Source: Scalesia atractyloides | Lineage: Eukaryota > Streptophyta > Magnoliopsida > Asterales > Asteraceae | Direction: 5' to 3' | Length of the DNA: 64,000 bases | NCBI GenBank assembly: GCA_947069175.1 | Contig: CAMTDV010000013.1 | Coordinates: forward strand, 31,447,725 to 31,511,724 | In this document: positions 1-9,925 of the stretch, piece by piece | Position numbering within the stretch: position 1 is the first letter of the stretch | Layout: every line of letters starts with the position of its first letter | Notes under the pieces: model-generated | What the model saw: only the letters and a program-made list of their open reading frames with translations | Database searches by the model: none | Told to the model about the DNA's origin: nothing | Position numbers and translations under genes: made by a program

Positions 1-1501
1 ATCACTTTTAAACAAAATTTCTAAATCATATCTTTTATTTAATAATCTATAACTTGTATGATCATCTTTAAAATATGAAATCATGTTCAAGACTATGTTT
101 GTTAATGAATCTTGCTAATCTAAACATGCATGTGTTAGATCATCTTTTTATTCAAAAAATTGCAAGATTCAAGTTTACTAGTTTATAACAAGTTCAAGAT
201 CATCCATAATTATCAAGAAAATCACATAATTATATTAGTGATTATAGTTTTATTAGGGTTTTTCAAGTGGGTTTTTATATATGTTTCAAGATGATCTTGT
301 GCATTTTGATAAAATATAAAGTATAAGATTAAGTTAAGGATCTTACTACTAACACTTGGCTAGGGATGATCAAGATGATGTTAAAAGATGAACAAAAAGT
401 GTTGATCAAGAGTTCCAAGCTTCAAAGTGAGCCTCCTAATCTTTGCAAACTCCTTAGATCATCCTTGGATCTTCACGCAAGCTTGATTTCTTTGTGTTTG
501 GATTTTAAAAGTTGAAAGTGATAATGGTGGTGCTTTGGCCGATTTTTGGGAGCAAAATGGAAGTGTTCTTGAGTTTTTGGTGTTGTGAGAAATGAATGGA
601 TGAAGTTGGTTTGGGTTTTTAGTGTGGTGATTATAATCTTACAACACATAAGCCACTAAACATGTCCATAATTAGCCAACACATCAACAAGACTTAAGTG
701 GCATGGGGAATTACCCCCATGTAGCCGTGAGGTGGTGTGTGTGTGTGGGGGGGGGGGGGTTGGTTTGATTATTTTTTATAAATAATGCGTAATTTTTATA
801 AACTTTTATAAACTTTAACATTTTTCTAGTACAATTCTTATTGTCCCGTTATTTATTGTGTTAATTATAAATACTGACATATTGTGTTAATTATAAATTT
901 TATTTACACAATAGTTCTAGTACAATTCTTATTGTCCCGTTAATTAATCTAGCTCTTCAGACTAATAATTTTGTCATTTTGAGTTCAGTTTCGGTACCGG
1001 CTTTGTTGTCAGGTTTTCACTGAACAAGTTGTATAGCTTTAAATAAAAGGATTTATATATGAGTTTTATACTATTTCTAACACCCGTTATTATTCTTTAG
1101 TTAAAAATACTTATTTTTGGGTTTTCGAACATTTGCTGTTTTGTGCTGCGGAATACTGTATTTTGCTGCAAAATGTTGTATTTTGCTGCAGACTTGGACA
1201 ATTTGGTATTTTAAATAAAATTTCTATGGTATAACAGTGCAGCCATATCTTAAGTCTTAATTCTGAAATATCTGACTGTACCGTAACCAGTACTGATATT
1301 TATTACGTGTTCGCGTCTTTGTCTTCCGTTTAGGATATGGTTTTATATGTTCATGATTATGACAAATTCATTATGATTTTTATTGAATTCCTAGAATTTT
1401 AAGACTTATAAACTATAATTTAAGTCAAGTTGTGCGGTAAATAGACAATGTAATAGTTGTTCAAGTTGTACATAATTACCGGAATTTTGCTAATTATTAC
1501 A
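1..1501 (-). repeat. 3' LTR of E1 (partial, cut by window start)
   Basis: This matches 10578-12166 almost base for base over long stretches, apart from an internally rearranged AT-rich stretch near 780-900. Its inner end reads ...ATTATTACA at 1494-1501, followed directly by the polypurine tract on the minus strand. A poly(G) run follows a TG microsatellite near 738-760 and is also present in the other copy at 11308-11334. Confidence 0.85.
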
Positions 1502-1511
1502 TTCTCCCCTT
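1502..1511 (-). promoter_or_regulatory. Polypurine tract of E1
   Basis: On the minus strand AAGGGGAGAA lies directly before the 3' LTR start TGTAATAATTAGC. It is the expected primer for plus-strand DNA synthesis. Confidence 0.8.
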
Positions 1512-1536
1512 GTTCAAGAAAATTTCATCCCGAAAT

Positions 1537-3000
1537 TTAAGTCGTGTCATCCCTTGCGTAGGATTTCTCGAACAGGTGGGGATACTTTCTTTTGATTTCG
1601 TCTTCCCGTTCCCAAGTGAAGTCAGATCCGCGCTTTGTGTTACAATGGACTTTGACTAGTTTGACACGATTCCTCCTTGTTTTCCGAACTTTCGAATCTA
1701 AAACGTCGACAGGTTCTTCGATGAAATGGAGTTTGTTGTCTATATGAATTTCGTACGTGGAAATGTAAGTGATTCGTCTGAAAGGCACTTTTTAAGATTT
1801 GACACATGAAAAGTGTCATGAACGTTACTTAGTGTTTCAGGCAATTTTAGCTTATATGCGACTGTTCCAATCCTTTCCAAGATTTCATATGGTCCTATGT
1901 ACCTCGGGCTAAGTTTTTCTTGCTTCCTGTATCTAACTAAGCCTCTCCAAGGCGAGACCTTTAATAGCACTTTGTCTCTAATCTCAAAGGATAATGGTTT
2001 GTGGTGTTTATCCGCATAACTTTTCTTTCTATCCTGAGCTGCTTCAATACGGTCTCGGATTTTAAATTTTATCCATAGTTTCTTGAATTAATTCTGGACC
2101 TATCATTTGTTTGTCGCCTATTTCCGCCCAGCATAGCGGAGATCGACAATTACGTCCGTATAATGCTTCAAATGGAGCGGCTTGAATACTTGTGTGATAA
2201 CTGTTTTGCTATGAGAACTCCACTAAAGGCAAGTGAGTATCCCAATTTCCGCATAACTCAATTACACAAGCACGAAGCATATCTTCTAAGGTTTGAATGG
2301 TGCGTTCACTTTGGTCATCTGTTTGGGGATGAAAGGCCGTACTTAGATCTAAGCGAGATCCAAAAGCCTTTTGAAATGATTGCCAAATTCTTGATATGAA
2401 ATGACCATCTTGATCAGAGATTGTGGAAACAGGCACTCCATGTCTTGCCACAATCTCTTTTAGATAAAGTTCGGCTAACTTCTCGATTTTATCTTTCTCA
2501 TGTACCGGCAAGAAGTGAGCTGCTTTGGTTAGCCGGTTGATAATTACCCAAATCATGTCGTGACCGCAAGAGGTCCTGGGTAATTTTGTTATGAAATCCA
2601 TAGAAATTGGTTCCCATTTCCAAGTGGGAATTTCAGGTTGTTGTAACAATCCTGAAGGTTTTTGGTATTCAGCCTCAATTTTTGCACATCTTAGATATTT
2701 TCCAACATAAGTTGCAATATCTCTCTTAAGATTAGGCCACAAATAGAATTCTTTAAGATCGTGATACATTTTATCAACTCCGGGATGTATCGAATATTTA
2801 GACTTATGGGCTTCATCTAGAATTAGGTTTCGTAGATTACCAAAAAGACGAACCCAAATTCTGTTTGCAAAATACAAAGCTCCGTTCTCATTTGGTTATA
2901 AATGTTTTTCCATACCTCTAAGCATTTCTGCTTTAAAATTTCCGGTCTTCAGGGCTTCATGTTGAGCGTCGTGAATTCAAGAGGTAAGGTTATTGTGAAT
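1537..3000 (-). pseudogene. pol: E1 integrase and chromodomain-like tail (broken)
   Basis: The integrase inserts the cDNA copy into the genome. Visible on the minus strand are the N-terminal zinc-binding region (HPGVDKMYHDL ... RCAKI, with the first Cys of the CxxC pair altered to Tyr), the core Asp residues in SMDFI and STISDQD, and the catalytic Glu in QSERTIQTLEDML (2209-2877). After a stop near 2209 the frame is interrupted. The C-terminal part resumes at 1740-1970 (YIGPYEILERIG, FHVSNLKKCLS) and 1537-1788 (EEPVDVLD ... FTWEREDEIKRKYPHLF), which is the shape of the chromodomain-like tail of Tekay gypsy elements. At least three breaks separate the pieces. The family is clear; the protein is not functional. 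Confidence 0.85.
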
Positions 3001-3059
3001 GATGAGTCTTAGTGATCGTACACGTAGGGGCTTCACTCGTTCCTTTCGACTTAGGGCGT

Positions 3060-4400
3060 CCGCTACAACGTTTGCCTTACCCGGATGGTATTTAATTTAA
3101 CAATCATAGTTATTCAACAATTCAAGCCAACGTCTTTGGCGCATATTTAACTCTTTCTGATTAAATATATGTTGAAGACTTTTGTGATCGGTAAAGATTG
3201 TGCACTTGGTGCCGTAAAGATAATGACGCCAAATTTTTAACGCAAATACCACTGCACCTAGCTGTAGGTCATGTGTGGTATAGTTCTTTTTGTGAACTTT
3301 TAATTGGCGTGATGCGTATGTAATAACTTTCTCTCGTTGCATTAATACGCATCCTAAACCTTGATGTGAAGCGTCGCAATAAACTACAAAGTCATCTATG
3401 CCGCCCGGAGGTGATAAAATCGACGCATCACAAAGTTTGTCTTTAAGTAATTGAAAAGCTTCTCCTTGTCTTTCTCCCCAATCGAACTTCTTATCTTTCT
3501 GGGTTAGAGAGGTTAGTGGTTGAGCGATCTTTGAGAAATTTTTAATGAATCTTCAATAATAACCCGCCAATCCCAAAAATTGGCATACTTCGATGGGTGT
3601 CTTAGGTGTGTTCCAATTTTAATGGCTTCTATTTTTGATGGATCGGCTTGTATGCCTTTCTCGTTGACTACATGTCCGAGAAATTGGACTTCACGAAGCC
3701 AAAATTCATACTTAGAGAATTTTGCATACAGTTTCTCCTTCTTTAACAACTCAAGAATGGTCCTAAGATGATGTTCGTTATCCTTTTTATTTCGTGAATA
3801 TATCAATATGTCATCAATAGATACTATCACGAATTTGTCAAGGTAAGGCTTGCACACATGGTTCATTAAGTCCATGAATACCGCCTGTGCATTTGTTAGA
3901 CCAAATGGCATAACAAGGAACTCGTAGTGACCGTAACGGGTTCAGAATGCTGTCTTTGGAATACTTTCTTCCTGCACTCTAAGCTGAGGATATCCTGACC
4001 TTAAGTCAATCTTCGAGTAAAAACGTGATCCTTGAAGTTGATCGAACAAATCATCGATCCTTGGTAACGGATACCGATTCTTGATTGTGAGTTTGTTCAA
4101 TTCTCGATAATCTATGCACATTCTAAAGCTTCCATCTTTCTTCTTTACGAGTAGAACTGGAACTCCCCAAGGTGAGAAGCTTGGTCTAATAAAACCTTTG
4201 TCCAACAACTCTTGAAGTTTTGTGGACAACTCTTGCATTTCCTAAGGAGCTAATCGGTAAGGGGATTTCGCTACAGGTGCAGCTCCTGGAATCAAGCCTA
4301 TGCAGAATTCGACTTGTCGTTGTGGTGGTATTCCTGGTAAGTCCTCTAGGAAGACTTCAGGGAATTCCTTAACAACAGGGATCTCCTCAAGTTTTGACTC
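3060..4400 (-). pseudogene. pol: E1 reverse transcriptase and RNase H (broken)
   Basis: This region made DNA from the element's RNA and degraded the RNA strand. On the minus strand, 3942-4238 holds the fingers and palm start (GFIRPSFSPWG, FRMCIDYRELNKL, FYSKIDLRSGY). After a single in-frame TGA that replaces an Arg codon (CGA in relatives) at about 3942, 3513-3911 holds MPFGLTNA and the active-site block with IDDILIYS. RNase H follows at 3097-3342 (ITYASRQLKVHKKNYTTHDL, TDHKSLQHI, MRQRRW). The conserved His of SGYHQLRV is Pro here. Another frameshift lies between RT and RNase H near 3500. A TAG sits in the segment before MQELST at about 4241. Confidence 0.88.
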
Positions 4401-4439
4401 CTTGGATTTCTTGTCAACAACGTGTACTAAGAATGCTAT

Positions 4440-4849
4440 ACATCCTTTTCAAAAGCACTTTTGAGCTTTCATACAAGAAATAATTCGCAATGGCGTTTCG
4501 ATCTTCTCACCATGTATAAGAAGTGTTTCATTATTAGGAAGAGGAATGCGAATAATTTTGTCGCAACACACGACTTCGGCTTGGTTATTGGATAACCAAT
4601 CCATAGCGATTACAACATCAAAGCTACCTAACTGGATGGGTAATAAATCGATGTTGAATCTTTGACCACCTAACTCTAGAGAACATTCTTTAATAATCTC
4701 ATCAGATTCAATTATCTTTCCATTTGCTAGTTTGATAGTGAATGGAATATCTAATTTATTTGAATTTAGTTCAAGTATATCTTTGAACTCTAAAGATATG
4801 AAACTAAAATCTGCGCCAGTATCAATATAAAATAGATGCGAAGTGATTA
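4440..4849 (-). pseudogene. pol: E1 aspartic protease region (broken)
   Basis: Retroviral-type aspartic protease that would cut the polyprotein. The catalytic motif DTGAD is readable on the minus strand at 4809-4823, preceded by a region like FASxLY and followed by FSFIS. About 70 residues later comes the block GSFDVVIAMDWLS (about 4590-4635), where the family usually has VVGMDWLS. A stop near 4448 interrupts the link towards RT (after the KAQK-like segment). The catalytic triplet itself is intact. It lies between gag zinc knuckles and RT, as expected. Confidence 0.75.
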
Positions 4850-6171
4850 TTCACAGGGAACGTACCAGTGATCACATTTGGATCCTGACGTGCCTCGTGA
4901 GCTCTTATTACAAAGGCTCGCCTGTGGCCTTTGTTTTCCTTTGGGTAATTCTTTCTAAAGTGGCCTAGTTCACCGCAACATAGCAACTTAGGTTCATTCC
5001 TCGTTCGTTTCCATTTCCGTAGCCTCCTTCTTTCTTGCCTTCATTTCTATTTCGTTTGTTATTACTCCAGCAATTTTCGATGCGGTTTCCCAACTTCCCG
5101 CACTTATCACATTTGGTGGTTTGACATCCACCACAATGATGATAATTGCACTTGTTGCACTTAGGTGCATTTCTTTTATAACTTCTCGGTTCTGTCTCTG
5201 TTGTTGCCACAAATGCTTTATTCCTTTTTACTGTGGGAGTTTCCTTCTTCTTGTTACTCGGTCGGGAACCCTTCTTGAAGTGTGTAAACTTTCTCTTATT
5301 CCTGTATGAGGTTGATTGTACATGTGTCTCCTTGGGCATCTCTGTATTCTTTCTCGAAAACTTATTCATTCTTACCGCTTCTTCGGTAAGGCTTACTGCA
5401 ATCATGATTGCCTCTGTGATGGTTGCTGGATATGACGATGTGACCATACTTCGGATTTCCAGAGCTAATCCCCTAATGTAATCGTTCGATACGTTTGAAT
5501 TTGGAGGTTATCATATATGGAACGAATCATGAAAGAGCGTGAAATCGCTAAGTATAGCCATAGATGTTGGATCCAACCATCGCTAGATTCCAAAACTCTG
5601 TTTCCAACTTTGGTAGTTCGGCCCTTAAACAATACTTCTCACGCATCATTTCCTTCAGGCTTTGCCAAGTGATAGCATATGCTGTTGTAACTCCTAACGT
5701 TTGCACTTGTAGATTCCACCATGACAAAGCTTCGTTAATGAACAATCCCGAAACATACAATACAGTATGGTTAGGGGAACAATCACTCATGCAGATTACA
5801 GAACCCGTCTTTTCGGTCCATCGAACAAATGCTACAGCTCCGCCTGTGCCGCCAAAGTTCAACGGTTTGCAATCTAAAAATTGCTTATATGTGCATCCTG
5901 AAATGTTGGTTCTCGAAATTGTTAGAAATATTTCTTTTGCAAATAAAATATTAATGAAAATTTATTGTAAGGTTATGAATAACCAACCATTCGTAGGATT
6001 TGTTGTTATTGGTGGGGCTTGAGCCCTATCTTCATTTCTCAAATTGGTGCGATTTGCTTCATGTTGGGCAATCGCATCCGCAATGCGTTGATTCAATAAA
6101 GCATCAAGTTCAGCTTGAGAAGTGGGTAGGGGAGTTTGGAGTTGATGGATGCTCCTTTTTCTTAGTGGCAT
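4850..6171 (-). pseudogene. gag: E1 gag with a 90-nt intron (broken in exon 2)
   Basis: Structural protein that would coat and package the element RNA. I start it at the minus-strand ATG at 6171 (MPLRKRSIHQ). Exon 1 ends at 5988 after a helical segment (QAELDALLNQRIADAIAQHEA). Removing 5987-5898 joins it in frame to CTYKQFLDCKPLNF and the gag core with VRWTEK and ALSWWNLQVQTLG (to about 5548). Unspliced, the frame ends 27 nt after the donor at TAA. Later exon 2 is broken: a stop after NIYGYT, then another frame at 4965-5447 with two Cys clusters (CNKCNYHHCGGC, CDKCGKLGNRIENC). The second has Asn where the zinc-binding His belongs. A third knuckle segment near 4980 is in yet another frame. Confidence 0.8.
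5898..5987 (-). other. Predicted phase-1 intron in E1 gag (90 nt)
   Basis: On the minus strand the donor reads AATG|GTTGGT (GT at 5987-5986) and the acceptor CATTTCAG|GATGC (AG at 5899-5898). A branch-point-like CTAAC lies about 27 nt before the acceptor. Splicing restores the frame through a Gly codon (G + GA) into the gag core. E4 and E5 have an intron at the same protein position and phase. This rests on sequence alone; no transcript was seen. Confidence 0.7.
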
Positions 6172-6619
6172 GATCTTCATATGTAAAATCATATAGAAGA
6201 AATTAGACAAATATTTCAAATAAATATTGTCATCCATGGATCAAATAGAATAAAATATATCGTAATATAATAAATATAGGTTAAATAAATCGAATAATCT
6301 CTCACATGAGAGATCCATACAAATATCATCATGACACAAACATAATGAACAATCAACAATGCATGATAAAAGAAAGATAATAAACTTTCAAATATATGTA
6401 TTGTCAACTTGTTACATCATTTTTGCGAAGTACAAAGATATAATTCGCAATTTCATCGCTCTAACATACAAGTTATATACAATACATAAACAAAAGTAGA
6501 TATTTTCTTCACATCGTTTCTTCAGAGTCTTCAAGTTGACTTATATATATCTTCAAAATCCTTCAATCTTCAACTAACCTGATACGGGTACTACCTCCAA
6601 AACCTAATTACATACCATA
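6172..6619 (-). other. E1 spacer between ORF0 and gag
   Basis: About 450 bases, very AT-rich, with no frame or repeat that I can support. It corresponds to the ~260-base ORF0-gag gaps in E4 and E5 and the 1.3 kb gap in E3. Confidence 0.6.
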
Positions 6620-7931
6620 CTAGACAGACGCTGGGGGTGGGGGTTCAGATGCACGGATTACACCGCGGAAGTACGCCATTTCCTCCTCGATGGCACTAAT
6701 GCGCCTCTCAAGTGATGAAGAGGTGGCATGGGATGATGTAACTGATGGTACTAATGGGGATGGTGGTGGTGGAGGTGATGATGTGGGTAATGGTGGTTGG
6801 GATGATGATGATGGAGCACTCTGAGACGCTCGAATAGAAGAAAGTTGAGCATTAAGCTCATGAAACCTTCGAAACAAAATGCCGAGCTGTATCTCGGTGG
6901 ATGTGAGTATGTACTCGGTGGTGGTGAGTGGCAAATGGTTCAAGTGGTACGGATCAGATGGGCTCCTGCCCAGAGGTGGTGGGTCATGTGAAACAACATA
7001 GTAAGGTGAGGGGTATGCAACAATACTATGCATATCTGGTGGGGGATAAGACAGATCTCCAGCAGTGGGGGTCGGAATAAAAAGAGGATACTCAATCATA
7101 GAATGACTGTGTGGAACATGTGATGGCCCTACAACAAACGGGTCCTGGTAAGAACTAAAAGTCGGTGTAACAGTAGTAGAAACAAATCCAACAAAAGGAT
7201 AAGGAGGTACATGATCAGCAGGTTGAGAAGTACTACCAAGAGTATAATGAGACGGTCCAACAAAAGGGTGATGTATCGGGTGATCAGTGTGGTGTGTGAT
7301 ATTTCCCAAAGAATGTAGTGGTGGTGTAGACTCAGATAAATGATAGTTGGAGAATGTGTTTGGTAAAATGGAATCAACTTGTATAGGTAGAGTATCTGAA
7401 GATGCTGGTACAATGGGTGAAGGCATAGGTGATAGGGTCAGAGGTGTGGAAGGTGCAGACGATGTAATGTCAATAACTGTGGCCTCTGGCTGCGCTACCT
7501 CTAACATAGCAATGTCAAAATCCTCACCAATGCCAAGGTCATCGTCAACATGCTCAACATGTATGACTGGAATGACATCATCCTCAACATCAACAATAGG
7601 AGGTACGGGGTGTCCCTCCTCATCGATAATATCATCAAATGGCCACATTAAGTGGTATGGCGATGTAAGCAACAACATGTTCACCCACACGGTGACCGAA
7701 TATGACCATCTCATGAAAATGGGGTACAACTAGTACATCATCCTCTAAAGGAATGTCAGCATGATCAGGCTCAGGTAAGGCAAAAGGCTGGAAGTCGATA
7801 TTCATCTATAAATCATCCGAAAGCACGTCATCAAAGATGATGATGATAACAGGTGGGGCAGGATCATCTAGTGGTATGTAATCGGTGTTCGAGGCATATC
7901 TTGTAGAATCGGTGTCGGAGTCGGAAGACAT
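6620..7931 (-). pseudogene. E1 ORF0: pre-gag reading frame, Ser/Asp start, Pro-rich, coiled-coil end (broken)
   Basis: A sense-strand reading frame between the primer site and gag. I start it at the ATG at 7931 because the product begins MSSDSDTDS, like the MSSSSS starts of ORF0 in E4 and E5. A TAG at 7803-7805 and a frameshift near 7650 break it. From there 6620-7729 reads through without a stop. The N-terminal part is acidic (IVDVEDDVIPVIHVEHVDDD); the middle is rich in Pro, Ser, His and Tyr; near the end comes a Ser/Pro block and a heptad-like segment (SLERRISAIEEEMAYFRG). I recognise no enzyme domain. Its place and layout match ORF0 of the other gypsy elements here. The function is unknown; a role in RNA binding or particle assembly would be a guess. 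Confidence 0.65.
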
Positions 7932-8254
7932 GGTCCTGGCAAAATAATTCGTACAACTAATATATGTGAACAACTTATAATAACATTTTGGGCAATTATA
8001 TTTCATTTTCATAAGTCATGTCATGTATCATTCTTATTCATCTTACAGTTATCGTGTCTAATCCTCAAAGACTATCTCGTATGATGTCCTTGCATAATTG
8101 TTTTGATTTGTCGTTTAGTACTAGTGGACCTTCGTATACATGCCGTGGGGAAAAACTATTGCTACAATTTCGTAAACAAATTATGACTTTCATAAAAAAA
8201 CCATTTTGAAATTGTAGACTAGACTCGAAAGAATCTTAGTACACTACAATTTAA
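7932..8254 (-). other. E1 untranslated leader between primer site and ORF0
   Basis: About 320 bases with no long sense frame. It is the expected position for a packaging signal, but I see no convincing motif. A small plus-strand frame here is antisense and not called. Confidence 0.5.
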
Positions 8255-8266
8255 GCTCTGATACCA
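8255..8266 (-). promoter_or_regulatory. Primer binding site of E1 (initiator Met-tRNA type)
   Basis: The minus strand reads TGGTATCAGAGC, complementary to the 3' end of plant initiator Met-tRNA. It lies 4 bases inside the 5' LTR, whose edge is TGTCACACC on the plus strand at 8271. Confidence 0.9.
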
Positions 8267-9226
8267 GGTTTGTCACACCCCGATTTTCGATGTAGTGGAA
8301 GCGTGTGCGAAGTGTGGCCAGAATGGCAATCGTTGCATTCAACCAAGTAAACGACAATTGTAATACGTTACAAAATGCTCATCCATACTTTTTATTTAAC
8401 ACAAAATTTACATACAAACTTTTGTTTTTAGAACATACCACAAGTTTAACAACATTACTTAAAATTCAAACATAAGTTTATAAAACATAACAAAAGTCTG
8501 GATGAAATATAACGTCTTGACTTTACAACGTACGAACATATTTTTCCCCGAATGCTGTCCACTAGTTTCCTGTAATACATGTCAGTTTTCAAAACGACGT
8601 CAACAAAAGCTTGTGAATTCATGTTATAAATTTTGTATCAAATGAATTATCAAAAACATTTGAAATAATAAATTCATTTAATATAGCTTAATGAAACTTG
8701 TAAGATCATTAGTGTGTTGCAAGGATACTAATCTGTAGGCCGAATAAGGTGGCAACCAACCCTTGACGATTTATTGTGTCTGAGACACTTGTTTTAGACA
8801 TAAAAGCACTCTAATACGATATGTTATTATTGCCGTAATAGAGTGGGGCTCGCCCAAACGCAATAGATCTATCCCCTTGTTCCTCGGTACTTGTTATTCA
8901 TTAATGGTCCTAATGCTTGAGCCTTATTCACAAGTGATCTAAATATTTTCACTTTCTAACTATATTAAATGTAACATGTATACATCCCTGCACGTTTAAA
9001 AACCATAAATATGTTAAATAAAAGAGGAAACATGCACTCACTGATTTGTGTTCCGTGCAAATCTCTATTCGATTCTTGATATTTTGTTCGTTTCTCGACC
9101 TGCAAGTGTTCTAAGCTATTAGACACTTAGGCTATCTTTCAATTTTTGTACAAATGTTTTATCTTGAATTTCATACTTGTAATTGTTGGTTTTTCTTTGT
9201 TGGTGTATATATATTATATATATATT

Positions 9227-9352
9227 CTAGATTGATTACATGTAAATGGACCTAGCCCATAATTTAATTGTAAAAATTCAATCTATAAGTTAATTACATA
9301 TGGGTCTAGCCCAATAGTTTTTGTAAGTATGGGCCTAGCCCAATTTGTTTAC

Positions 9353-9390
<38 letters not shown>

Positions 9391-9519
9391 TAGATTGATT
9401 ACATGTAAATGGACCTAGCCCATAATTTAATTGTTAAAATTCAATCTACAAGTTAATTACATATGGGTCTAGCCCAATAGTTTTTGTAAGTATGGGCCTA
9501 GCCCAATTTGTTTACTATG
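9227..9519. repeat. Direct duplication (about 130 bp, offset 163) split by (TA)n
   Basis: CTAGATTGATTACATG starts at 9227 and again at 9390. Each copy runs about 130 bases to TTTACTAT with only a couple of differences. Between the copies lies a TA microsatellite (about 9351-9389), and another short TA run precedes the first copy. This looks like expansion inside the E1 LTR. Confidence 0.8.
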
Positions 9520-9925
9520 TGTGGGCCTAGCCCAATTCGTTTCATGTATGTGGGTCTAGCCTAACCTAATTTTGTTAAAAGTGGGTTAAACCCAATTGGT
9601 TTGTAAAAGTGTATCTAGCCCAAGTTAAAAATGAAAGATTGGGCCTAGCCCATAATAGTTTATAGAAATTGGATTAGCCTAAGTTTAGTTTTATAAAAGT
9701 GGGCTTGGCCCAAAGTTAACTTTTATATAAATGGTCTTAGCCCATGTAAATTTTTATAAAAGTGGGCTTAGCGCAAAGTTCAATTTTTATACAAGTGGGA
9801 CTTGCCCAAACTAATTTATATAAATGGGCTAGTCCATATATTTTATAAAAAATGGTTTTAACCCAAAATAATTTTATGAAAATGGGCTTAGTCTAAATAA
9901 TTAGTTTAGTTGGGCTTAATCCAAG
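9240..9925. repeat. Array of about 20 GGGC-CTA-GCCC mini-palindromes in the E1 LTR
   Basis: The motif TGGGCCTAGCCCA and variants (GGGTCTAGCCCA, GGGCTTAGCCCA, GGGCTTGGCCCA, GGGTTAAACCCA) recur about every 26-35 bases. I count about 20 copies. The flanks between copies are AT-rich and differ. Each core can pair with itself (GGGC with GCCC). Copies become more degenerate towards 9925. Confidence 0.8.
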
